From positions 1,116,001-1,180,000 of the forward strand of contig JAWNGF010000009.1 of the NCBI GenBank assembly GCA_037039685.1: a DNA stretch of 64,000 bases. Reading direction: 5' to 3'. Below the pieces are notes generated by a model, which searched no databases, had not been told where the DNA came from, and saw only the letters and a list, made by a program, of their open reading frames with translations. Made by a program: the position numbers and the translations under genes. The DNA comes from Ceratobasidium sp. AG-K (lineage: Eukaryota; Basidiomycota; Agaricomycetes; Cantharellales; Ceratobasidiaceae). Shown in pieces: positions 21,001 to 29,519 of the stretch. Each line of letters opens with the position of its first letter. Position 1 is the stretch's first letter.

Positions 21001-21489
21001 TTTCTCTTCACTGAAAACATCGGCAAATTCCTTGAATTCTTCGGGTAGGTTGTCTATTGAGGCTGTTCTTGCTTGGACGGGTTCTGGCCGCCATGATACG
21101 TGCTTCGTTTTCCAATCAATGACCGGATTTGCTTCTTCTAACCATTCTAGTCCTAGGATAAGTTTAGTTTCTCCAGTAGGCATAGCAAAGAAGACTTGTT
21201 TAAAGGTTCTTCCTTCCACGTCTAGTTCCAGCTTAGCTTTGAAGCGTATTTGGTGAGAGAGTTCTTTTCCCTGGATACCGATTACTTTTCTCGGAGTGGA
21301 AAGTTCCATGAGTGGGATGTTGTTGGATCGTGCCCAAGAGATGTCCAAGAAGTTTTTTGATGCTCCAGAATTGATGAGGGTTGGGATAGGTCCTGTGATT
21401 CCGGCAACGTTTGCGTAAACAATGGTTGACTCATTTGTTGCTCTAAAGTACATTGTTTCCGTTGCCGGTTTTTTGGTCTCTCCACACAC
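17575..21489 (-). CDS. pol: Pol polyprotein of Gypsy copy 2 (protease Asp to Asn)
   Basis: 1304 codons with no stop or frameshift. It has a retropepsin (NSGA at residue 40, where copy 1 has DSGA; codon 21370-21372), reverse transcriptase with PFGLKNAP and VYIDD, RNase H (LETDASG), an HHCC zinc domain (HHDSKVAGHQ through CETCQ), a DDE integrase core and a chromodomain (about residues 1080-1140). The change GAT to AAT lies at a CpG and removes the catalytic aspartate, so polyprotein processing should fail. The last 145 or so codons overlap ORF3 and vary freely between copies; the functional product probably ends shortly after the chromodomain. Expression is predicted by -1 frameshift from gag. 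Confidence 0.93.
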   Translation of the reverse strand: MCGETKKPATETMYFRATNESTIVYANVAGITGPIPTLINSGASKNFLDISWARSNNIPLMELSTPRKVIGIQGKELSHQIRFKAKLELDVEGRTFKQVFFAMPTGETKLILGLEWLEEANPVIDWKTKHVSWRPEPVQARTASIDNLPEEFKEFADVFSEEKFKRIPDHRPYDCAIDFKEGAELPKPARPIPLSPAESIALREYLDEEIAAGKIRPSKSPIASPCFFVKKPIDPKNPGAIRQLQLVQDLRGVNAITKDDRFPMPLMEDLLDKIKDAKIFSKIDLRMGFNNIRIREGDEWKTAFRTKEGLFEYVVMPFGLKNAPAIFQRYMNHIFHDLIDVCVIVYIDDILVFSKDRSQHTVDVRKVLKILLEENLFAKLPKCEFFVTKLTYTGLGISDSGISMEEEKVKAIREWKEPKTVKQVQAFLGFANFYRRFVPNFSRLAKPLTALTRKENKWEWGNDQKEAFEALKTEISKEPTLRHPNPDKPFFLETDASGVAMGAILSQRQDDGYLHPIAFLSKSFNEAQLNYDVHDKELMAIIESLTHWRLYLEGTKDPITIYTDHRNLQFWKEARTFNRRHARWHQLLASYNFDIIYCPGILSSKPDLLSRRPDHEDTPTPEQVMISVERFKGFMGQVDTNIIETIKEAQETDEGLARIKEICKSRETLPKTLQHSAKDYDFKEGLLWFKGRIYVPEDKESRLAIMRIHHDSKVAGHQGQARTLELISRRYFWPGMKQSINRYVESCETCQRTKGSKSIVPIKPLEIPKGPWEDIAFDFVVKLPKSRGSDSILVVVDRFSRMAHFIPCKESHTASDLANLFITNVWKLHGFPKSTISDQGTTFNSKLMKAIYEKIGTSPGFSTAYHPQTDGITERINQWMEGWLRSFVNYRQDDWADLLPIAEFSYNLQKHRVTGSSPFEIVYGREPLWNISTEESAVPEANNITGKWRKIRDEAIASLETQRLPKEDPKDEYQEGDLVWLLGKNIQTKRPSKKLDNKKHGPFVVKRQIGSHAYELDLPATMRVHPVFHIDLLSPYKGDTEFSRNQPRPPPIITEEGEEEYEVDRILDWKETKDGLFYRVRWKGYGSEEDTEQRAEDFGHLSKIIKDLLRQHPEAPTPSNYAPGRIKGRGGETSSVTCKTCYYSKKHPQLYALNLFCPLQCLPSPVPPSPTTSPVSLKDLPLPRQGFSTPELPSTSSRGRNKALEGCTSGPRTTSSTQTWGNSSGSGKNGQHACSSCERTYSSAEGAPHSRSRRLSSSPPTCSEWSNGDKKERTRASGYQATTEGSQRSDLDGTTPGTPTTRRT

Positions 21490-21491
21490 AG

Positions 21492-23492
21492 TTAGAGGGA
21501 GACCCCTTCTTTTCCCGAGTCTTCTACGATTGTTGCCTCCCTTCCTTTAATGCTAGGTTCTGTCGTTATCCATTCCTTGGACGGGCACTTGAATGAGCGG
21601 TGTCCTTCCTGTCCGCACTTCAGGCAGCGGTTGGTTGCTATCCTTGCTTTGTATACTTCGTCAGGCAGCCGCTTTGTAGAGGATTGTCCGCTAGTGGTTG
21701 GTTGGGCCGCCTTCTTCCCTGTCGAGGTCTTGATTTGTTGCAATTTCTGGTCAATAGAGATTGCGATTGAGATCCACCGGTCAAGGGAAAGTTCTCGTTC
21801 TGTCCCATCTTCATTGATCAGGGTCAGTTCGAAGCGAGCTAGTTCGGTCTTGACTTCTGACTTCAACCCTTCCTTGAATTGGTTGATCAGAGCTTCCTGT
21901 CCCCAGTTTACGTCTACCAGAAGATATCGGAATTCTGAAGCATAATTTGCTACAGAGTTGTTTTGTTTGCATTTTCGGATATCTGATTCGGCTTTAGCTT
22001 TTTTGTTGGGGTCGCTGAACTGTTCCATGAAGTGTGCCTTGAAACTTTCCCATGAGGCAAGGTTTTGGTTATTTTCCCTTTGGTTGAGTGACCGTAAGAG
22101 TACTTGTGCCCAGTGAGTGGCAGCTTTGTTTTCGGATTTGAAGTTTGCTAGGGCTTCGCGGATCCTTTCTTTGTTGGAAGTGTATTGATCGCCTAGGCGT
22201 ACGAAGTAGCTTTCCATTTGTGTGATGAACATTTCGGCACCTTCCCCTTTCTTTCCGTCGAAGGCTTCTGGACGAGTTACTTTGGGACGACGTGGTCCAC
22301 TACCCGTGTTTGGGTTTTCGGTCAACCGCTGGATTCTCAATTCTAATTCGTCGATCCTGGTAGATTCTGCGTCTGGATGAGGTGGGGAATTTGATCGCCT
22401 AGAGGGGATCCCGTGAAGGGATGCTTCGTCCATTTCTTCTCGCATATTGTTGATGGTTTCTTGAACTTCCGTGATTTTGGTAGTGAAGGAGGCTCCCTCT
22501 TGTCGTAAGGTTTCTAGTCCTTGTGTTACTGCCTCATTCCATTCGAGTTGTCCCTGTCTGGTAGTGTTGAGTTCTTCGCGTACGTTATTCACTAGCCCTT
22601 GGGTGTTGGCAACTTCATTTCGAAGGCGGGTTACGTCTTGACCAACTAGAAAGGAATTATGTTCGCCATTTCTTGCCGAGTTCAGGATGTCTGTCAAGGT
22701 TCCTTGAAGGGTGTTGATGGAGTCGTTAAAGATTTGCTGATTGTTTGCTAGAACCTGTGTTGCTTGTTCTAGGCCACTAAGCCTTCGATCTATAGTGACT
22801 CTCATTCCGTCTATAACCCTAAGGGTAGCGTTGTGTCTTCCTTCTAGAAGGTCGTCTAGGTCATCTAAATTGCTGATTACAGTTCTGCCGCTAGAGCTGG
22901 AACTTGAACTTGAGCTTCCTGGATTACCGGTGCTTTGTTGTATCGGGGCTGATTGCTCAGAGTAACCTTGTGGTATATATGGTGGTGCTGGAATAGCCGG
23001 TGTGACTGGTTGGGAAGCTACTGGAATTGGTCCTGCGTTGGTGATGGTTCCTCCGATTTGAGGAACTGTAGGTACATTGGGGACGTGTGGTGTAGGGGGA
23101 GGTCTAATGGGAACAAGCGATACGCCCCCATGAGCTTCGGGTTGGGGAGAGAAGAACTGTCTTCTGGTTCCTAACGGCCACAAGGGACGTGATGGCCCTG
23201 GAGTTGCAGTTGGAATACGAATTACAGCCGGAGTGGGGTCATTCGTGAGATCTCCTGGTTCTCTATTTGTGATAGTGGGTTCTTCCTCTTGTACCGTTGT
23301 CATGTCAGGAATACCGAAAGCTCCCGGCATTGATGTTTGACTTTGGGGGCGTGATCAGGCAGGACCCCCCGCTTGAGTTTGTGCGATATCTTGCTCGTTT
23401 AGTGATCCTGTGGGCCTTGCTGCCCGACTGGGTCCTCTTCTTGTTGATATAGCGGATGAGGGACGTGACCCTCCATCTTCTTGAATAGACAT
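21492..23492 (-). pseudogene. gag: Gag of Gypsy copy 2, stop at codon 46
   Basis: 2001 bases, collinear with copy 1. TGA at 23355-23357 stands where copy 1 has CGA (8407-8409), a CpG transition. Translation could restart at the internal ATG at 23330, giving 612 residues that keep the coiled coil, capsid-like domain and CCHC knuckle. The loss of the first 54 residues is of unknown effect. Confidence 0.88.
21510..21516 (-). promoter_or_regulatory. Candidate -1 ribosomal frameshift site, gag-pol of copy 2
   Basis: GGGAAAA on the minus strand, in the same codon register and at the same distance from the gag stop as in copy 1. Confidence 0.5.
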
Positions 23493-23507
23493 GTTTGTGT
23501 GTTGTTA

Positions 23508-23519
23508 AGCTTGTTTTGT
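23508..23519 (-). other. Primer binding site of copy 2, predicted self-priming
   Basis: The same 12 bases as in copy 1; complementary to LTR bases 23683-23694, which lie about 34 bases from the TATA-like run. Confidence 0.6.
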
Positions 23520-23521
23520 AA

Positions 23522-23976
23522 TGTCGTAAGCTTCTTCTTGGTGGCTGTAAGGCAAGCCGCGATGGGGAGTGGACGGCACTAAGACCTAAGTGACCTCTTG
23601 AACCGCAACACACTTAAGTGTCTGTAGGCTCTTGAGGGTAGGGGTGGCTCTAAGTGTCACTCAAAGGGGATGTTTTGACGAGACAAAACAAGCTGGGGTT
23701 ACCAGGCTTGTTGGTCCTCTATATATATCTGAGAAGTGGCCGAGTCATACAAGGCGCAGCCACATGAGTCAAACAGTCTACCAGTCAGGAGTGTCCATGT
23801 GAGTCATGCTGTATGAACAGACATGACTCGTACAAAGCACAGCCGCATTACACAATGTAACAGAATAACCACAAGAAGGTGGCAACGCGGCAAATGGAGA
23901 CGAGAACGTAACGTAAAGAAGGAGACAGGAGGGCGAGACAACGGGCGAGTCCGATGGAGTGAGCTAGCTCACGACA
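23522..23976 (-). repeat. 5' LTR of Gypsy copy 2
   Basis: 455 bp, TGTCGTGAG to CTTACGACA on the minus strand; followed by CATAT at 23977-23981. Confidence 0.95.
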
Positions 23977-23981
23977 CATAT

Positions 23982-25046
23982 ATGCGAGTTCGTGAAAAAA
24001 CTAGATAAGTCTATTGTCCGAAATTCTTTCTTTTGGCAGTCGGGACGGAAGATTGTGGAGCATCACTTGGTGATCAATCCACTATTCGGGAACAGAGACA
24101 GGGAAAAAGGCAACATGTAGGAAAGTTTGGAATAGACTTGCTCCCTCTACAACTTTTATCGGGGCCACTTGAGGAGTTTCCAAGTACTTTATGACGGAAA
24201 CGGTGATGCAAGCCTGAGAACGGTGGAAGTCACCTAATTAGCTTCAGGGTCCAAAGGAAGTTCTAATACACTTTTCATATTTGGAACACCTTAAAAACAC
24301 TGCACAGGGGGACAGATTTTCTAATCCTACCGCCTGTAAACACTTCAAGGTACCTCTAAAATCAATGATAACAGGATTTTCGTGGCTAAAAAATGTAGGA
24401 TAGATAGGTATAGCGAGATGTTGTGTATGAGATCAATAGCATTTCCAACTGGGGGGGTCAAGTAATCACGTGAGACTGCCTTTTTTTTTAAAAAAAAATA
24501 CGTTATATTGGCTACAAGAACACATGGTCTAACCGCCGAGAAACAGAAAACCGGGACAACTATACGAAGGTAAAGAAGAGTAGTGCTCACGTGAGACTGC
24601 CCGCGCCAGCCGTTTTGGGCTCGCAACCGCGGTATCTACGGTGCAACTTCCCAGCTCTACCACTTTATTCCCTACTACCGGACCTCTGTCTCTTGGAACT
24701 TGCTGGGACATTCTAAACATCAGCATACGTACTATCTCGGTAGAGAAGCTGGAACATCTTCTAGTTACTCTCTCTCGTTGTGAAAGTGGATCGCTTTTGG
24801 AAGAGGGGCTTTTAAACTTCGTGTATGTCGCCTACCATACTTTCGATTTTAATGTGCTTGAGGACTTGATTTCTTTCTGTGTTAGTAGTCAATTTCTGAT
24901 AAGACTATTCAGCAACAATAACCTAATAAACTTGCCTCCTTCATCGTATGTCATCTCGCTCCGTGACGTGAAGTGTTGCATTGCTCGTGTGCCTGAACCG
25001 TACGTCACAGCACGCCACGCGTATCGTACGACCAACATCCACCCAA
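23982..25046. other. Intergenic region upstream of NPR2
   Basis: No gene recognised. It contains a T/A homopolymer run (about 24481-24498) and two copies of CACGTGAGACTGCC (24467-24480 and 24588-24601), described separately. Confidence 0.5.
24467..24601 (+). promoter_or_regulatory. Paired CACGTGAGACTGCC repeat in the NPR2 upstream region
   Basis: A perfect 14-bp direct repeat at 24467-24480 and 24588-24601, each containing the palindrome CACGTG bound by bHLH factors. They lie about 450 and 570 bases before the NPR2 start. A regulatory role is inference from position and motif only. Confidence 0.3.
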
Positions 25047-27323
25047 ATGAATCCAGAACCGCCCAACATCGATGAATCCTTCCTCCCCCGCATCCAATCT
25101 ATATTCTACGCCGTATTTGACCCAATCAAAGGCCCTCATATTGCATGTCAAGTCCCGGAAGATGCAATTACGACCCATCAACCACACCCAGCATCGGGTG
25201 TGCTCAGTCCGACACTCAACCCAGTGACTAGCCGAAGCCCATCTGGGAGCCCCTTCAAATCTCCTCCCCACCTTCCCCTAACGCTACCCGAAAATGGGAC
25301 TCCCTCCCCGGCCTACATATCTGGGCCCCAAACCCAAACCCAGCCTCAGCCTCAACAGCTTCCACCCACTCAATCTCGGTCTAGTTCTCAGTCCCGAGCA
25401 GGCACTAGTGGAATGCTCGACTTTGATTCGATATCAGAGTATGTGATACCTAAGAACGAGTTATGCGGTCGGCTATTGCAATGTAACACCCCTCGACATC
25501 GTATCCTTGGATTTCCTGTGGCCCTACGAGGGGATGTGTATAAGCGACTATGGTTCCGATATAACCTGTGCTTTGTGTTTGACCGATTTGCAGACTTGAG
25601 CTGTTACGAGCCTATCGTGAGGAAATGTGGGAGGGTGCTCATGGCATGCGAAGTAAGCCTCTAGTCCTAGCATTTGGCCGAAATTCTCATATTACATATT
25701 GCAGCTCGAAACCAACTTTCTCTCAAACAGCGCGACATCCTGGAAAATGCACAGTATCATCGAGCAACTTTACGGCGACTTGAATTCCTACTCGGAAACC
25801 TCCATCCAGGTCGACGAATACAATTGCTTCGAACTCCGCGTCTTTCCGTTCTATCCCAACCCTGCGGCAGTACACGATTGGGACGTCCCCGTCGCGCTAA
25901 TCAATATTGAAAAACGCATGGATGAGAACTGGGATTTGACTATTGCGCGCGTTGTGAAATATGTGGATGGGGTGAACCACGTTAAACGAATCGCCGAGTT
26001 GGCTGACGTAGATTTGGATCTTGGGCGGATGGCTGTGCAGCATCTATTGTGAGTCGCGTTCCTCGGATTAGGCGTGAACTAAGGTTATTCGTGAGGATAG
26101 GTTTTATCAGTGTATCATTATGATTGATATATTTCAATATTCAAATATCTATACGCTCAAGCCATCGATCGAATGGCTTGCCAATGACCCTGGGGTGCAA
26201 GAGGAGTGCCCCGGATACGTTACATTACCAGGTATATATGCTCACAAGTCGCTCGAGCATGTTCTCATGATATACGCACATGAACCCAGGACACCCGCCC
26301 GCGTCTTGGCCAGAACTTCTACGTCTTTATTCTCGCCTTTCACATTCTAAAACCGTCCACGACTGGCTCGAGTCTGCATCTACATCTTCTCGATCACTTC
26401 CGCCTACGCCCACCAGCCCAGCCCCGGACATTATCTTCTCGATAGACCCAAGAAGGTTCATTTCATTTGGCGTAATCAAAGGTTTCGTGCGTCGTGTGCG
26501 TCGGTGGCCAGTTTTGCTCTCTCGGCGAGGCAAATACAAACCCGGACGCGTGCTCAGTGGAGACCAAGTCGAAGGGATCAGGAGCGCATTCCAAGAGGCG
26601 AGTGGGAGGCACTACAGCCATGGGGATGAAGGCGTTAGCGTAGGGACGATTCGAGCTGGGTCGGGTGGAAGTGGTGGCGCCCACTACACATACGAAAAGG
26701 CGACAAACCTGTACGACAAGGGTGCCAGTGGATTCGAGCGGGGTCCTAGTGGAGGAAGTACCTCGGCTACATCAATGCTCAGCGCGAGCATGGGTGCGAT
26801 GAGCGCGTCGCTGAGTCCACCCACGGCGCGTCCATCGGCGCACGACTTGCTTCGGAGCGTGGCTGCTGCTTCTGGCGTACCGAATACCGGGGGCGAAAAC
26901 GCACATCCTAGCAATGGTATCGGTACCACAGCGGCGGTCCCAGTGCCGGCACCAACCCCGGCTTCTACGTCGGGTACTGTCACGGCGTTGAGCACGAGCC
27001 CTGTCGCTCCCCGTGGGCTGCGTCCAACTTCTACGCAGCCTGGTCAAATATCCCGTGCGCGTCCTGGGATTGGCGAAAGAGAACGGTCGGACAGCACGAG
27101 CACAGCTATCACAGCGTTGGCTCATCCGAATGGAGGGAGAGATCCTGGTCTAGATTCTGTCCCGTCCGAATTGGAAGGCCTTTTGGATGGAACACACCAC
27201 GCAGACGAATTATGTGTCAGGTTTGGGGTAAACTGGCAGGTGTTATCCCGGTGGCTGAGTTTAATTGGGGGAGGGAATGGAACACCAGAGGATATGGGCC
27301 GGGTGAGAATAATATATCGTTAG
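25047..27323 (+). CDS. NPR2: Nitrogen permease regulator 2 (GATOR1/SEACIT subunit)
   Basis: Exons 25047-25652, 25705-26048, 26101-26231 and 26290-27323 join in phase to 704 codons. Family landmarks: an N-terminal IFYAVFDPIKGPHI segment, FDFDSISEYVIPKNELCGRL, CFVFD, the MDENWDLT block, GVNHVKRIAELADVDLDL, the DIFQYSNIYT strand after the third exon junction, the RRFISFGVIKGFVRRVRRWP block and a C-terminal LLDGTHHADELC to IIYR end. Npr2 with Npr3 and Iml1 forms the GTPase-activating complex that inhibits TORC1 on amino-acid starvation at the vacuole. Two low-complexity inserts, Pro/Ser-rich after residue 45 and Ser/Ala/Gly-rich between the conserved C-terminal blocks, lengthen it beyond yeast-like cores. 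Confidence 0.92.
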
Positions 27324-27645
27324 TGTGTAGGCTATCCTGGAGTGAAGTTTGTTCAATCATTGTCCACAATCCGAGCGATCCACCAGCAGAACGAGATGTG
27401 AACCCCACATACACTTGGATCATATGTCAAACCCGTCAACTCAGAGAAGAACTTCTTTCGGTTACATAATCAACGCCGAGACTTCCTTCGTTTCACCCAG
27501 GCAAAATCGAACCAAGACAAGATGAAAATAATCTGTCTAAGCCTAGTATATAAGACCAGCCCAACCTCCATGTTCAAACACCAGTGTTCCGAGTTCGGTT
27601 AGCTGCTCATCGCCCCACCTCCCCTCCCCAGTTTTATTCCCGGCC

Positions 27646-29121
27646 ATGTCTAAGATCGCTGTTTTCGCTGCTCTTGCCGGCCTTGCTGCCGCTCAAGCTC
27701 CCGCCTATCAGGGCCAACTGCTCCTTCAGCCAGGCCGCACTTCCGCCAAGTGTCTTCAGGCCGACAACAGCAACGGCGCGCCTGCTGTTGTTGCCGACTG
27801 CGTGGGAGGTGACTCCCAGAAGTGGACATTCGTTGACGGGCAGGTCAAGATCCACGGCAACAAGTGCCTCGACGTCAAAGATGGGGTCAATGCCGACGGC
27901 ACCAAGCTTCAGATCTGGGATTGCAACAGCTCTAGCCCCAACCAGAAGTTCCACTACAGCTTCTGGAACTATGTGCTTTACTGGGGTGATCGTGGTAGGT
28001 TACGTTCGTTCTTCGTCGCCTTTCCTAGATCCTAACGTGTATCCGTGCCAGGCAAGTGCCTAGACCTTACCGACGGGAGCCTCAACAATGGCAATGTCGC
28101 CCAGATTTGGTCGTGCGACAACGGCCCTAACCAGGTCTGGAACACCGGTTACTTGGTCAACGACCAACCCGAGAAATCCGAGGTTGGACAATCTGGTACC
28201 AACCAGTGCGGCACGTCGTCTTCCCAAGACTCACAATGCCAGACGGCTTGGATTAATGATGTTGACGACTTTTGTGTGTGGGCGCCCTCGAGTGAAGGTG
28301 CTATTGGCAATACCGAACGCGAAGTTGTTGCTTGGTGTACGAAGTCCGGTCGCGGCACCCGCGTGATGCCTGAGGGAACCCTCAAGGGAGTGCACTTTGT
28401 CAAAACTAACGACTATGTCCAAGTGACTGGCATTGGTGACTTCACAAAGATTAACGTCGTTGCCGGAGATGATGGGGGAGAGCTTGACCCTCACGGTGCC
28501 GACGGTAATGGCAATCCTAGTAAGTCCTTAGTATTGCCGCGCTTGAATTCGCCTAACGATTGGTTCCAGTTGGTGGACTCGTTTATGGTAATACCTTCGG
28601 CCGAGGCCTCCAGTACCACGAGTGGACCAACTTCGTAAGTGCCATTTTCGCTGGGCAGGGTACGGTACTGATCTGGGGACAGATGTCTGCTACCGAGTTC
28701 TGCTTCCGCGCCTGCACCGGTCCCAAGGCTGCTGAAAACTGCCAACACATTTACGGTACGCATTCCTCAGCTTGTGCGAATTATGTCTCACACCCGACTT
28801 AGATGTCATGGGCTGCCGCTGGAATATGCCCGCCAACTATGATGCGGGCACTTTCGAGTCCTGCGACGGTGACAATGCCCTTCCTATGGGCATCTACGGA
28901 ACCTCTACCTGGTACCAAGGTGCGTAACTACCTTTCTACTTATATACCGGTTGTCTGAAATATGGGTACCAGGCGTCAGCCCAACTCCAGGTCCCCACCC
29001 TGTTCCTCAATCCTCGAACTGCCGCACGCTTCCCACCGTTACCCCCGCTCCTGTCAAGCGTAGCCATAAGCGCCGCTTCAATATTGCTGACCGTGGGATG
29101 GTCACCGCTCCTGCTGCCTAG
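27646..29121 (+). CDS. Secreted ricin-B lectin / macrofage-activating-glycoprotein-like protein
   Basis: Six exons (27646-27994, 28052-28519, 28570-28634, 28683-28755, 28803-28919, 28973-29121) in phase give 406 residues. A signal peptide MSKIAVFAALAGLAAAQA is followed by a ricin-B (CBM13) beta-trefoil with Q-x-W-like strands (QKWTF, LQIWDC, AQIWSC). Then comes a Cys-rich domain (CVWAPSS, GELDPHGADGNGNP, EFCFRAC, CQHIYDVMGC, PMGIYGTSTW) like proteins annotated macrofage activating glycoprotein in mushrooms. The C-terminus is Pro-rich and basic. It is probably an extracellular carbohydrate-binding protein; the binding target cannot be read from sequence. A 48-base intron (28635-28682) is chosen because it restores the conserved NF-MSATEFCF junction. 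Confidence 0.85.
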
Positions 29122-29519
29122 ATGACCGTTTTTGATCATCCACGCAATTTGATAAAGACTTCTTTAGACTGTTATATTGACGGCTTATAATTTGGGAACG
29201 CTTCGATGTTATCTTTGACTAATTACAATCATTCATGATGCACCCACTCATCGCCGTCGTTCAAATCGCGTGAGGTCTATGGGGTATGGGTTACGCAAGT
29301 TAGGTTATATATATAACCCTTTAACAAGGAAAGTATATATCTCCCTTCCATCGACAATGTTTCTGTGACTACTTGAATGGGCACTTCAATGAAAATACCC
29401 TATCGATACTTATACCAGCGCCGATGTGGTTCGTTTGTTTGGCCCTGTTAGGCGCTTTCAGATAGGAGCACTCTGACAGGGGTGGTCCAGTCGTAGTCCT
29501 CTCCACCACGATCCTCGTC
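29122..29519. other. Intergenic stretch
   Basis: 3' region of the lectin gene and upstream region of the ThrE-like gene. The minus-strand frame across 29369-29764 is antisense to the first two exons of the next gene and is not supported. Confidence 0.5.

Larger units (their letters stand above)
16750..23976 (-). mobile_element. Ty3/Gypsy chromovirus, copy 2 (recent insertion, minor lesions)
   Basis: Full-length element on the minus strand, bounded by 455-bp LTRs that look identical and by the 5-bp duplication CATAT (16745-16749 and 23977-23981). Organisation is as in copy 1, but it belongs to a different LTR subfamily. Pol (1304 codons) and ORF3 (254 codons) are open. Gag has a TGA at codon 46, and the protease has Asn in place of the catalytic Asp. 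Identical LTRs imply recent insertion. Confidence 0.95.
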
